33,060 nt of DNA, taken from Lachnoclostridium sp. An138. GTDB taxonomy: Bacteria; Bacillota; Clostridia; Lachnospirales; Lachnospiraceae. Positions 1-7,607 of this stretch are shown in pieces. Location of the stretch: contig NZ_NFLF01000030.1 in assembly GCF_002160765.1 (NCBI RefSeq), positions 1 through 33,060 of the forward strand, written 5' to 3'. Position numbers and translations under genes: made by a program. Within the stretch, counting starts at the first letter, position 1; each line of letters starts with the position of its first letter. Under the pieces are notes generated by a model. The model did not search any database, was not told where the DNA came from, and saw only the letters and a program-made list of their open reading frames with translations.

Positions 1-103
1 ATAGATGGGAATCAGGATGAGGGGAGTACCTCTTAGAAGTCCTTACCATCTATACCAAAAAAGAATAAGTCTGTAAGCTGTTTTTCTTGCTTACAAACTT
101 ATT
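1..103 (+). other. Leader region with two inverted repeats before the sigma gene
   Basis: An outer pair ATAGATGG (1-8) / CCATCTAT (46-53) encloses a small GAGG/CCTC pair. A second, stronger imperfect hairpin pairs 64-78 with 89-103 (TGTAAGC / GCTTACA core). The latter ends about 17 bases before the start codon of the sigma factor gene, next to its GAGGAGG ribosome site. It may be an upstream terminator or a leader structure. The window begins here, so the full context is cut off. Confidence 0.4.
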
Positions 104-120
104 ATACGAGGAGGTTCAGG

Positions 121-657
121 ATGGAACGGGACAAAACAGAAAAACTTATTTTCCGGGCCAGAAACGGAGACGCGGACGCATTTGTGGAACTGATGGAAGG
201 GTATAAACAGTCCATGTATAAAACGGCAAAGGCCTGGCTTATGCGGGAAGAGGATGTGGCGGACGCCATATCAGAGACGATTCTTGACTGCTTTGAGCAT
301 CTGGATGCTTTAAAGGAACCACGGTATTTCGGCACCTGGCTGGTAAGGATTCTGCTCAATAACTGCAGCAATATAAGAAAACAGAATCAGAAATACGGGC
401 CGGCGGCCGGGCCGGAGATGCTGGAAAGAAACGCGGACCTGAGAGGCAGCAGTGAGGAGGAGGATAACAGGGCATTCCTGGAATATCTGGAGCCCTTAAA
501 CGAAGAGGACAGGAGACTGATGATTTTGTTCTATGTGTGGGGATTTCGAACCAGGGAAATAGGAGAGCTGCTGCACTGGAAAGAGGCCACGGTGAAAGCC
601 AGACTTCAGCGGGGAAGGGAGAAGATCAAGAAAAGCTTTTTCCCACTGGTGGTATAG
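121..657 (+). CDS. ECF-type RNA polymerase sigma factor
   Basis: A 178-aa sigma-70 family protein of the extracytoplasmic-function type. It would bind core RNA polymerase and direct it to a small regulon. Region 2 covers about residues 10-75 (DAFVELMEGYKQSMYKTA, then EEDVADAISETILDCF). Region 4, a helix-turn-helix, covers about residues 120-172 (GFRTREIGELLHWKEATVKA RLQRG). Length fits the family, with no region 3. The ATG follows GAGGAGG with a good spacing. The next gene starts 15 bases downstream and encodes a single-pass membrane protein, the usual sigma/anti-sigma operon layout, so activity is probably held in check by that partner. The stimulus cannot be read from sequence. Confidence 0.92.
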   Translation: MERDKTEKLIFRARNGDADAFVELMEGYKQSMYKTAKAWLMREEDVADAISETILDCFEHLDALKEPRYFGTWLVRILLNNCSNIRKQNQKYGPAAGPEMLERNADLRGSSEEEDNRAFLEYLEPLNEEDRRLMILFYVWGFRTREIGELLHWKEATVKARLQRGREKIKKSFFPLVV

Positions 658-672
658 AGAGGAGGAAGACAG

Positions 673-2079
673 ATGCGTAAAAACGAAAACAGAATTTTGA
701 ATCAGGATCTTGTGATTCCGGAAGAGACACAGCGGAAGATAGAGGCAGCCTATGATATTGTGCGGGCCCGAAACAGAGCGGCGCAGGACGGACGGAAAAA
801 AATTTCCTGTCCCAGACGTGTATGGAAACCCTCTGCGGCAGTTGTGCTGGCGGCTGCCATGATTCTGATCTGCGGTCTGGGCGTCGCGGCGGCGGTCGGC
901 CATTTTACCAAGCAGGTGGAAGAAACCGACAGCACTGCCAGCTATACCTTTGAGGTCAATTATGAGCTGAAGCCGGTGGAGGTGACGGCGGTTCCGGAGT
1001 ATCTGCCGGAAGATATGACAGTGGCAGACGGAGGCAAATATGGTTCCGGGAAGGAGGATGGAAGGAATATCACTGTCTGGGCCATGAATATGGCAGATAT
1101 TGATTATTACTGCCGGACAATGGACTTTACCGGAGTGGAGAAGGTGGAAAAAACCACGATTCAGGGTATGGAGGCCCATCTGATTACCTATCAGGATGCG
1201 GAAAAACACCGGAAGTCAAAGGACATTTATCTGTTTAATCCCGAAGATGGCTATGTGCTCTGGGTGTGGGGAGACTATGCAGTCTCCATGGATGAGCTTG
1301 CGAAGGTGGCTGAGGGCCTGACGATTACGGTGACGGAAAATCCGGAACTGGCCTATATGACAGAGGAAGAGAAGACGGAGGAAGCGCGGCTTGAGAAAGA
1401 GGCTCAGGAAGCCTGGGAGGCTGCGGTAGACCGCGGCGTGGCGCCGGAAGATATTACAGCTGTGGGAGAGACTCTGGATGCGCTATATCTCACAGGCGCC
1501 AGCTACACGGTGGAAGAAGCGGCCTTTTACGACAGCCTCTATGAGGTGCCCGGGTATAATCCGGAGGGAGTCTGCGACAGGGAAGAGCTGGAAGCCTGGC
1601 TGAATGAGGACGGCACCCATAAGCCTTATCTGCGTTCCACACTGGATGAAAACGCGCAAATCGTGGAGGAGAAAGAGATGGGAGTGAAGTTCCTGGCTGT
1701 AACGGCGACGGTACGCCAGGAGAAGGCTTACGACCCGGAATGGGACGGAACGCCCTTTGACGCGGTGCTGGTCCGCCTGGAGGAAAATGAAGACGGCCGG
1801 CTGGTGCCGGCTCCGGAGCGTTATGCCGCAGTTCCCAGTGAAGACTATGACCTTCAGATGGACGGCAGATGTTTTTATCTGAATCAGACGGCAGACACCA
1901 TGAACGATCCGCAGTATTTCTGGCGTCATATGGAGGCGGGAGACAGCCAGACCTACACCATGGTCTTTGCGGTGGATGAGGATCTGGCGGAGAATCAGGA
2001 AGAAAATCAGAATCTGGTGCTGATATTTAACGGAACCGGAAACGATCCGGAAAATCCCAGATACAGCGCGCTGTGGTAA
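673..2079 (+). CDS. Membrane-anchored anti-sigma-like protein (DUF4179-like)
   Basis: A 468-aa protein with a short cytoplasmic N-terminus (about 1-52), one hydrophobic segment (about 54-76, rich in Ala/Val/Ile/Leu) and a large outer part. This is the architecture of Firmicute regulators encoded right after ECF sigma factors (DUF4179 family). The N-terminal PEETQRKIEAAYDIVRA stretch is the likely sigma-contacting part. The extracellular part has two portions split by a Glu/Ala-rich linker near residues 225-260. The C-terminal portion ends in a beta-rich TYTMVFAVDEDL...LVLIFNGTG pattern like DUF5027-type sensor modules. GAGGAGG precedes the ATG. Anti-sigma function is inferred from position and topology; the ligand is unknown. 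Confidence 0.75.
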   Translation: MRKNENRILNQDLVIPEETQRKIEAAYDIVRARNRAAQDGRKKISCPRRVWKPSAAVVLAAAMILICGLGVAAAVGHFTKQVEETDSTASYTFEVNYELKPVEVTAVPEYLPEDMTVADGGKYGSGKEDGRNITVWAMNMADIDYYCRTMDFTGVEKVEKTTIQGMEAHLITYQDAEKHRKSKDIYLFNPEDGYVLWVWGDYAVSMDELAKVAEGLTITVTENPELAYMTEEEKTEEARLEKEAQEAWEAAVDRGVAPEDITAVGETLDALYLTGASYTVEEAAFYDSLYEVPGYNPEGVCDREELEAWLNEDGTHKPYLRSTLDENAQIVEEKEMGVKFLAVTATVRQEKAYDPEWDGTPFDAVLVRLEENEDGRLVPAPERYAAVPSEDYDLQMDGRCFYLNQTADTMNDPQYFWRHMEAGDSQTYTMVFAVDEDLAENQEENQNLVLIFNGTGNDPENPRYSALW

Positions 2080-2145
2080 AGCGGTAAAAGCAGCGTCGGT
2101 GTTCCGGAGGCGTATTGCCCCCTTGTACACCGGCGCTGTCCCGTG

Positions 2146-2204
2146 AAAAAGGCTCTCTGACGGAATTTGCTGTGAGAACAGAGATTCCTGCAGGGAGCTT
2201 TTTT
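2146..2204. terminator. Bidirectional intrinsic terminator
   Basis: AAAAAGGCTCTCTG (2146-2159) pairs with CAGGGAGCTTTTTT (2191-2204), with A and T tracts on both flanks. It can therefore end the sigma/anti-sigma operon on + and the DUF1540 gene on -. A smaller GC-rich inverted repeat (CAGCGTCGGTG / CACCGGCGCTG) lies just upstream at about 2091-2137. Confidence 0.8.
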
Positions 2205-2213
2205 CAATTTACG

Positions 2214-2393
2214 TTATAAAGGACTTCCGGCCTTGTTGACAAAGGACTGGCAGTCGGTACATTCTGCCTTTGTCGGGTTCATCTCGTGGGTCCCGACCTG
2301 GATCTTGTTCAGGGTGCAGTAGTTCTCTTTCTGCGCGTGATACGCGCAGTTACTGACTGTACAGGCAATGCATTCATTTTTGTTTGTCATCAT
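2214..2393 (-). CDS. DUF1540 domain-containing small Cys-rich protein
   Basis: A 59-aa protein. The ATG at 2393 (a second ATG follows at once) lies 8 bases after AAGGAGG; the frame is open further upstream but without a better start. It shows the DUF1540 pattern: CIACTVSNCAYHA, then YCTLNKIQVGTHE, then CTDCQSF, with Cys pairs that suggest metal binding. The function of this small Firmicute family is not established. It is transcribed alone and converges on the sigma operon, sharing the terminator at 2146-2204. Confidence 0.85.
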   Translation of the reverse strand: MMTNKNECIACTVSNCAYHAQKENYCTLNKIQVGTHEMNPTKAECTDCQSFVNKAGSPL

Positions 2394-2809
2394 GATAATT
2401 TCCTCCTTTTTTGCGGTCTGCGTCGGCAGACTATGAGATACAGATTTAGTATGTCTTGGATTGATTTTTTTATAAGTGGAAAATATCTGTCGGGAAAAAT
2501 TTTTGAACATGAGTCCATACGGGTCAGATCAAAAAGAGCAGCGACGCTGTAAAAATCAGCTGTCTCTGCCCATGTATGTAATCGGGAGGAGCCCCGTTGT
2601 TTTTAGTCGAAGCTGGTCGGCACCGAAGCAGCACCGGCAGCCCCTTTTGTTTTATCTGATGGTATTATCATACAGTACGGTTGTGACTAATATGTGTCTG
2701 GACTCTTAATAAAAAATTGAGGAAGTCTAAAATATTTCTAAACTGCAGAAAAGGCTTGAAAAGCCTGCAAAATCCGGGAAAAATCTGCAAATATCCAAAC
2801 TGAGACCGT
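2394..2809. other. Non-coding region with possible structured RNA
   Basis: No convincing gene. On the minus strand, upstream of the DUF1540 gene, 2540-2660 holds several inverted repeats: a GCTG...CAGC pair around 2610-2640, and AGAG/CAGC ... GCTG/CTCT followed by a T-run reading leftward near 2530-2575. Together these look like a leader with an intrinsic terminator. I could not match it to a riboswitch class I know. Annotated small frames here lack ribosome sites and family features. Confidence 0.35.
2745..2768 (-). terminator. Probable terminator of the ECF transporter gene
   Basis: AGGCTT (2752-2757) and AAGCCT (2761-2766) form a short stem, extended by TGCA on each side. Reading leftward it is followed by TTTTCTG. 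It lies about 45 bases past the stop codon of the S-component gene. The T-run is modest. Confidence 0.4.
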
Positions 2810-3343
2810 TCACAGGGACCGATGTGTCAGTGTCAGCTGTCTGACTTCGGGGACAGCCATCAGCACCGGATAAAGGATCAGAGAGATCATCAGGCCGCTG
2901 ACGCCCTGAATCAGATTGGCAGGGACGCTGGCAAGCGCGCCGGCTGGCCCGTACAGAAAGGACTCGCACAGAAAATAGCCTCCAGCCACCAGAAGAATAT
3001 CCACGAGGCCACCTGCCGCCACTGCAGGATAACGGAATCTGGATATTTTCCCGGCTTTTTGGTAAATCAGCCCGCACAGCAGAGCAATCAGCCCCTTGAT
3101 GACGAAGGTAACTGGCACATACACAAAATATCCGCCCAGCAGGTCCGCCAGCGCAGAACCGATCCCTGCGGCCAGAAAACCGGAAGAAGGGCCTAGAATC
3201 ACGCCGGACAGAATGACCAGGGCGTCCCCGGGATGAATATATCCGCTGGTTCCGGGAGTGGGGATTCGGACAGCCATGGTGGCTGCGAAGGTAAGAGCTG
3301 CAAACAGAGCAGCAGTGATATGTTTTTTCAGATTGTCTTTCAT
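2810..3343 (-). CDS. ECF transporter S component (PF07155-like)
   Basis: A 177-aa integral membrane protein with about five to six hydrophobic segments. It belongs to the substrate-binding S components of energy-coupling-factor vitamin importers. These dock onto shared EcfA/EcfA'/EcfT subunits encoded elsewhere. Hallmarks are AALTFAATMAVRIPTP near the N-terminus and the motif HPGDALVILSGVILGPSSG followed by ALADLLGGYFVYVPVTFVIKG, as in the PF07155/COG4720 group. The ATG at 3343 has GGAGG 9 bases upstream; a longer open frame to 3430 has no such site. It stands alone. The substrate cannot be fixed; vitamins or pyrimidine precursors are the usual ligands. Confidence 0.85.
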   Translation of the reverse strand: MKDNLKKHITAALFAALTFAATMAVRIPTPGTSGYIHPGDALVILSGVILGPSSGFLAAGIGSALADLLGGYFVYVPVTFVIKGLIALLCGLIYQKAGKISRFRYPAVAAGGLVDILLVAGGYFLCESFLYGPAGALASVPANLIQGVSGLMISLILYPVLMAVPEVRQLTLTHRSL

Positions 3344-3770
3344 AATTATCAGCCTCCTCGTAGTCTCCGGCGCGCACCAGGTCTGGCAGGCTGGCAGGAA
3401 CGCAGTCCGGATGTCAGCTATACTGTACACCTGAAATGGTATGAATAAAATAGTCAGTTTTAATAAAAATGACCAGGCCAGTTAAAAACATCTCTGACAG
3501 CAGTGTTTCAGGAGAGGGGAATGGTGCTGTACTTTAATAAGACCTCTCGGTTTTCTGGTTTTTCTATGCACATTTACTTCAAACAGATGGGTCCCTGTCC
3601 TGACCGTGTGTGGCCTTGTCAACTGAGGATATTCTAAGTGCAGCAAAAAAATTCCAGTTTTACCCTGGCCTTTCCCCTCAGCAGAAATCTCTGGAATTCT
3701 TAATCGTTTTTCAATACTCCATTCTTTATTCAAAAAACAAAAAAGCCCTTGAAAATCAAGGACTTTTTCG
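3344..3770. other. Intergenic region before the left attachment site
   Basis: No gene supported. The minus-strand part next to the S-component gene (3344-3440) may hold its promoter and leader; I see no riboswitch I can name. The stretch 3460-3735 is AT-rich without a convincing frame or repeat. The end holds the terminator at 3738-3769. Confidence 0.4.
3738..3769 (-). terminator. Original tRNA-Thr terminator, now separated from its tRNA
   Basis: Reading leftward, the stem CCTTGATTTTCAAGG is followed by a T-run (AAAAAACAAAAAAG on +). It lies directly beyond the left copy of the 45-bp tRNA repeat. The same arrangement, with a different but similar stem, lies next to the intact tRNA at 18256-18281. 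This suggests that this copy is the ancestral downstream terminator displaced by integration. Confidence 0.65.
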
Positions 3771-3815
3771 GAAAGCTGGAAAAGAGACTTGAACTCTCGA
3801 CCCCTTCATTACGAG
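3771..3815. repeat. Left attachment site (attL), tRNA-Thr 3' fragment
   Basis: 45 bases identical to 18286-18330. It contains the tRNA acceptor 3' strand, T arm and part of the anticodon arm (minus-strand sense) and then diverges inside the anticodon loop region. It is the displaced 3' end of the original tRNA gene. Confidence 0.9.
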
Positions 3816-3963
3816 AAAAGAAAAGTGAATTTTTTACGATACATCATTTTGTCGAATGCCCGGTTTTACGGGATTTGTTTGTGCTTTTCAGACTTCGCTT
3901 TCTCTGATTTTCTACAGCTTTTTGAAATTTTGTTAGTCAAATGTTAGTCAAAAGGTTAGTCAA
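3816..3963. promoter_or_regulatory. Left end of element with three integrase arm-type repeats
   Basis: GTTAGTCAA occurs at 3932-3940, 3943-3951 and 3955-3963 in the same orientation, spaced 11 and 12 bases. Two more copies in the same orientation lie at the right end (18185-18193, 18196-18204), again 11 apart. Position near each att site suggests arm-type binding sites for the integrase N-terminal domain. A small CCCG/CGGG stem lies at about 3860. The last repeat overlaps the integrase stop codon. Confidence 0.65.
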
Positions 3964-5329
3964 TGCCGGAAGCCCTGGAAGTCGCGCCATCCGGACAAAG
4001 AGCGCCGGCCATGATATCAGCCGCTTCCTGGTTCTTGGTCTTGAAGAAGTAGGAATAGATGTTCAGTGTCGTCGTGGCGTTGGAATGTCCGAGCACACCA
4101 GCCACAGAGCGCGGATCCATATTGTTTGATATCAGGATGGAGGCTGCCGTGTGCCGGAGATCATGCGGGGTCGTGCTGGGCGGGATCTGGTGTTCCTCGT
4201 CCTGAGCCACGTTCTGGTTATAAATCTGGATGATTCGCTTGAACTGGTGGTAAGGAGTGGAGGGATGCACCTGCTTTCCATCCTCCTGGATGAAAATATA
4301 GTTCTTGTCGAACTGTTTTCCGCGGTATCCTTTCCAGTAGCTTCCCTGCTCCAGGCATCTCTGCTTCTGCTCATTCTTCCATTGCCGGAGCACATTGGTG
4401 ACAATAGGAGGAACAACAGGCATCCGGGAGCGATTGGTCTTTGTGCTCTTATGGACGATCTGCCGTTCTGCGTATGCCGTGGATTTTGATATATTGACGG
4501 TTCCGGTATCCAGATCAATGTCTTCCCAGGTAAGAGAAATGTTCTCCCCGCGGCGGTCGCCAGCAAAAAGAGCAAGGTAAAAGTAGGCCCGCCACATAAG
4601 GGAGAGCTGCCATGTCGTGGTATACTCTGGAACATGGTATGTCTTTCCGTTTTTGTGGACGCGGTCGTGCGCCTTGTGCTTTAGTTGAATAGGGCTGTCC
4701 AGGGCCCACAGAAGCCACTGCACCTGCTCCAGGGTAAGATAATCCACTTTATACTCTTTCGGAGCCTTCTTGCTTCGTTTCTGCTTGCCAGAATAGATAA
4801 TAGGATTGATTGGCAGCAGGCCCTCCCCTACGGCATAAGACAACAGAGAGCTTATGATGGCACAGTCTTTCGTAATGGAAGACTCGGCAAGGCCGCCGGG
4901 CTTTCCGTCCATCCGGCTCCCGTCCTGGCGTAGCTCCTTGCTGTAGTCCTTCAGCGTCTTGGGCGTGATATTTGCGATTTTCAGATGTCCGAGCCTTGGA
5001 ATGATGCGCTGCCTGAGACTGCTTCTGTATGCAGACCAGGTAGTGAGAGCCATAGCATCGTTTTCCGGATCTCCGGCAGGCTCCATATCATCAAGAAACT
5101 GATTTGCCAGCTGCAGCAGGGTCAGGCGTTCACCTTTTATGGATTTACCGGCTTTTACGGCCCGCTCAAAGTCAAGCGCACATTCTTCTACAGCTTTTTC
5201 AATCTGCCGCTGTGTCATTCCCGGCTCTGGCGTGTAAGTTTTGGTCTCTAAAATCTGGCTGCCGTCAGGCCGCCGGCCGTTACTCACGGTGATTTGGTAT
5301 GATGCTCCTCTTTTCCGGATGCTTGCCAT
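3956..5329 (-). CDS. int: Tyrosine site-specific recombinase (integrase)
   Basis: A 457-aa phage-type integrase that would insert and excise the element at tRNA-Thr. The N-terminal 1-60 (ASIRKRGASYQITVSNG) resembles an AP2-like arm-binding domain. A SAM-like core-binding domain follows (about 70-190). The C-terminal catalytic domain shows the Arg in FAGDRRGENISLTWEDID, the HxxR box in TPHDLRHTAASILI, and the final His/Tyr in LGHSNATTTLNIYSYF, so it looks active. The ATG at 5329 follows AAGAAGGGA; the frame is open to 5419 but without a better site. It is read toward attL, the usual place for an element integrase. Confidence 0.95.
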   Translation of the reverse strand: MASIRKRGASYQITVSNGRRPDGSQILETKTYTPEPGMTQRQIEKAVEECALDFERAVKAGKSIKGERLTLLQLANQFLDDMEPAGDPENDAMALTTWSAYRSSLRQRIIPRLGHLKIANITPKTLKDYSKELRQDGSRMDGKPGGLAESSITKDCAIISSLLSYAVGEGLLPINPIIYSGKQKRSKKAPKEYKVDYLTLEQVQWLLWALDSPIQLKHKAHDRVHKNGKTYHVPEYTTTWQLSLMWRAYFYLALFAGDRRGENISLTWEDIDLDTGTVNISKSTAYAERQIVHKSTKTNRSRMPVVPPIVTNVLRQWKNEQKQRCLEQGSYWKGYRGKQFDKNYIFIQEDGKQVHPSTPYHQFKRIIQIYNQNVAQDEEHQIPPSTTPHDLRHTAASILISNNMDPRSVAGVLGHSNATTTLNIYSYFFKTKNQEAADIMAGALCPDGATSRASGID

Positions 5330-5484
5330 GTATATCCCTTCTTTCGATATGGGGCCTGCTGCCGTTGCGACGTCGCAACAGCTTCCCGATTGAATTTGAC
5401 AAACAGGCCAGGATGACATATAATATACTTAACAAGAGAGCCGATGACTAGAGTACACCTAGCCGCCGGTAAATGTGGTTTTAC

Positions 5485-5526
5485 AAAAGTAGCGCCTTAT
5501 CTTACCAGGACGAGGGCGCTACTTTT
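5485..5526. terminator. Strong hairpin overlapping the end of the small peptide gene
   Basis: AAAAGTAGCGCC (5485-5496) pairs with GGCGCTACTTTT (5515-5526), giving a 12-bp stem with T-runs in both directions. It overlaps the last codons and stop of the 28-aa ORF and can terminate transcripts from either side. Such a 3' hairpin is typical of small toxin mRNAs. Confidence 0.75.
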
Positions 5527-5605
5527 TGCGTGATATGTAAATAACAAGAGTTATCACTGCGCAAAGCATGGTTACAAATTGGAATAGCTCCGAGACTGTA
5601 ATCAT
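5519..5605 (-). CDS. 28-aa hydrophobic peptide (possible type I toxin)
   Basis: ATG at 5605, stop TAG at 5519-5521. The peptide begins MITVSELFQFVTMLCAV, continues as a single hydrophobic helix and ends in a basic tail (SRKK). AAGGGAG lies 9 bases before the ATG. The size, one membrane segment, charged C-terminus and overlapping terminator hairpin match small membrane toxins and holin-like peptides of Firmicute type I toxin-antitoxin loci. A TATAAT box is present upstream at about 5675. No antisense RNA promoter was proven. The coding call is fairly good; the toxin role is inference. Confidence 0.6.
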   Translation of the reverse strand: MITVSELFQFVTMLCAVITLVIYISRKK

Positions 5606-5768
5606 CAGCACCAGCTCCCTTCTTTTGTATTCCGGTTGCTGGTGTAGTCGCCCCATCGACCCCCTTGGTAAGCATATTATATTGTCATAGTGCGGAGGGC
5701 CGCCCTGTATAAGCTTCCTGCTGAACGCATTATTGCGTTGAGTGACCGCCCATTCTTTATGAAAAGAA
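5606..5768 (-). promoter_or_regulatory. Leader and promoter region of the small peptide gene
   Basis: Reading leftward: an inverted repeat (CAACGCAATAATGCGTT, about 5728-5742) that may end the upstream gene's transcript, a GGGCGGCCC palindrome near 5699-5707, a TATAAT hexamer near 5675-5680, then about 65 bases of leader with the GGGGGTCGATGGGGCGAC stretch before the ribosome site. No other gene fits. The long G-rich leader could be a target for an antisense RNA. Confidence 0.4.
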
Positions 5769-6860
5769 TTAGTCTAAGTCTATGTTGATTCCATACTCCT
5801 TGGCTGCTTCTACTAATTTCAAAAAGTTTTTGGAACGAGAATTTTTCATTCTTCTATAAGCACTAAAAGATTTAGGAGCAATATCTGGTAATTTTTTGAC
5901 TAAATGGTAATATACAATTTCATCTTCTTTTTTTACCTTTTCGCCTTCTTGACTTTTTAAAAAATCAAGATAATTTTGTTTTTCTTCTTCAGAACGGTCA
6001 TCGACAAATGGGCGTTGGCTTGCTTTTATAGCATCGACATGTTCTCCCATCTTGTTGAACACAGTGTCCTCCCCATCATTATGAAAAAAATATGCCGAAA
6101 AATGATGGCGGCATCCCTCATGTACTTGACCTGTTTTTCGTATTTTATCTGGCAATTTGGGAAATATTTTGCTTTTCCCGGATATGCTATATACACGTCC
6201 CTGTAATTTGTTACATTCTTCACAGCAATCACAGTGCGCACTCATCATTATGTAGTCTGTACCAAAACGTTTACAATCGGATAGTGTCTTATGCATTAGC
6301 TGTTCTTTTATATTGTAAAAATCAAAAGTTTCTCCACATGTTTTTACAGTTTTTAAATATTCTTTAATTCTTTTTTCTTCTGCTTCAAATTCTTCGAAGC
6401 GGCCTTCTCTCAATAGTATTCTGGAGTAATTTAGATAATCTTTTTCTTGGTATCCATTATCAGAAGCACTCATAAATAAGTGCAATCGCTTGTATATGCA
6501 ATCTGATTCTTCAATTTTGCCCTTGTTACGCAAATTCGCAGCTTTCATTTTTAATACATATTCTAGGCTGCCAGTTATGCCATATCCTTCAAAAAGGTTA
6601 TTTTCCTTAAAGCTTGGGACTGGTATACTTGCCAGAGACTTCTTATCTTCCAAGTCATAAAAAATACCATCAGATATTAAATATTTGGCATCATACCAAC
6701 TCGTTTCGTCAGTAGGATATACATCATATATTTTCCCGTTTTTGAAGTAGATTGTTTGTGCATCAGGCATAGTATTTTGTGATGAAATTTTAAGACCACT
6801 TTCCGACTTTTCAGCTGAATCTAATCTCAAAGCATCCAGTAACTTTGTTATTATTTTCAT
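5769..6860 (-). CDS. Protein with MuF/minor-capsid-like C-terminal motif, unknown role
   Basis: A 363-aa protein. The ATG at 6860 follows AGAGGTG by 6 bases. The middle (about 90-170) has helical hairpins resembling TPR repeats (NLRNKGKIEESDCIYKRL; YSRILLREGRFEEFEAEEKR). Residues about 205-260 carry HCDCCEECNKLQGRVYSISG ... HEGCRHHFSAYF, close to the Cys/His pattern at the C-terminus of phage MuF/minor capsid protein 2 families. It is AT-rich, follows the XRE repressor by 25 bases on the same strand and is likely expressed with it in the integrated state. It is not part of a head operon, so a structural role is unlikely. It may be an immunity or defence-type cargo protein; the function is unknown. 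Confidence 0.75.
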   Translation of the reverse strand: MKIITKLLDALRLDSAEKSESGLKISSQNTMPDAQTIYFKNGKIYDVYPTDETSWYDAKYLISDGIFYDLEDKKSLASIPVPSFKENNLFEGYGITGSLEYVLKMKAANLRNKGKIEESDCIYKRLHLFMSASDNGYQEKDYLNYSRILLREGRFEEFEAEEKRIKEYLKTVKTCGETFDFYNIKEQLMHKTLSDCKRFGTDYIMMSAHCDCCEECNKLQGRVYSISGKSKIFPKLPDKIRKTGQVHEGCRHHFSAYFFHNDGEDTVFNKMGEHVDAIKASQRPFVDDRSEEEKQNYLDFLKSQEGEKVKKEDEIVYYHLVKKLPDIAPKSFSAYRRMKNSRSKNFLKLVEAAKEYGINIDLD

Positions 6861-6885
6861 TTGCACACCTCTGCTTATATGAAAA

Positions 6886-7506
6886 TTAGTCTTTTGGATT
6901 CTTCTGGTACTCTGGTACTTTGGTAAGAAGTTCTATGGCTTCTAACGTTCTTGCAATTTGTTCATCAGCTTTTTTTCTTCCTTGCTCATTCAGTAGGGTA
7001 TAAAATTTAGCAAAGGTATTACCGATTTTTTTTAGTTCTCTTTCCTCATAAGCGGCTTTAAATTTAATTTCTTGTGGACTTAATTCTACACCCCTTCCCA
7101 ATTTAAGGATGATTCCATTGTATTCCAACTCGTCCAGATGTTCATAGTCATATACCCCGTCATTAGTTCGGAGCTTTAATTCTGGTTCATCTTGATATGT
7201 GCGGTCTTCCCTTGGCATTGTAAAACGCTTTGGAGGTGTTTCTATTTCTGTATCATTATGAAATCTAGCTCTATTTTTCCATGCGTCAGAAGTTATATCT
7301 GGTAATTCATAACTATCATCCAATAATATATACAATGCGATATCAAAAGCCTTGGCAATTTTTTTGATTTGTGTTACTCGTGGTTGACGGTTTCCGTTCT
7401 CCCAATAATTCACTGCTGATTGTGAAGCCCCTATTTTATCGGCAAATTCTTTTTGGGATAATCCGGTATTGTTTCTTAATTTATATAACTTTTCTGCGAT
7501 TGTCAT
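6886..7506 (-). CDS. XRE-family transcriptional repressor
   Basis: A 206-aa protein. The N-terminal HTH (about residues 1-60) reads TIAEKLYKLRNN ... LSQKEFADKIGASQSAVNYWENG NRQP, a classic lambda-repressor-like domain. The rest is charged and helical without a LexA-type peptidase motif that I can see. The ATG at 7506 follows GGAGGAG with 7-base spacing. It is divergent from the Cro-like gene across 140 bases with overlapping promoters and three operators, so it most likely keeps the rightward operon off. It is probably cotranscribed with the downstream MuF-like gene. Confidence 0.9.
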   Translation of the reverse strand: MTIAEKLYKLRNNTGLSQKEFADKIGASQSAVNYWENGNRQPRVTQIKKIAKAFDIALYILLDDSYELPDITSDAWKNRARFHNDTEIETPPKRFTMPREDRTYQDEPELKLRTNDGVYDYEHLDELEYNGIILKLGRGVELSPQEIKFKAAYEERELKKIGNTFAKFYTLLNEQGRKKADEQIARTLEAIELLTKVPEYQKNPKD

Positions 7507-7573
7507 GGGCAACTCCTCCATGTACCCATTTTACCAATTTTAGAATGATGTGTAAATACAACCACGTTTGTTA

Positions 7574-7602
7574 TTGACATATTATCACGAATGTGGTAAG
7601 CT
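7574..7602 (+). promoter_or_regulatory. Rightward promoter of the element's early operon
   Basis: TTGACA at 7574-7579, a 17-base spacer, and TAAGCT at 7597-7602. The perfect -35 and weak -10 suit a tightly regulated promoter; operator O2 lies across the spacer. Confidence 0.65.
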
Positions 7603-7607
7603 GTCAA
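7579..7607 (-). promoter_or_regulatory. Leftward promoter of the repressor gene
   Basis: On the minus strand, TTGACA (7607-7602), a 17-base spacer, and TAATAT (7584-7579). It overlaps the rightward promoter almost completely, each -35 touching the other's -10. Confidence 0.7.

Noticed and set aside
496-1209. A 237-codon leftward frame opposite the sigma/anti-sigma genes
   Set aside because: Covers two well-supported genes on the other strand; no motif or start signal.
3344-3450. A tetrahydrofolate or other vitamin riboswitch before the ECF S-component gene
   Set aside because: I compared the leader with the consensus elements I know and found no convincing match.
3610-3792. A 60-codon frame at the left att site
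   Set aside because: Runs through the terminator and tRNA remnant, no ribosome site, low-complexity product.
3771-3815. A second tRNA-Thr gene
   Set aside because: Only the 3' part of the tRNA is present; the D arm and 5' acceptor strand are missing, as expected for an att remnant.
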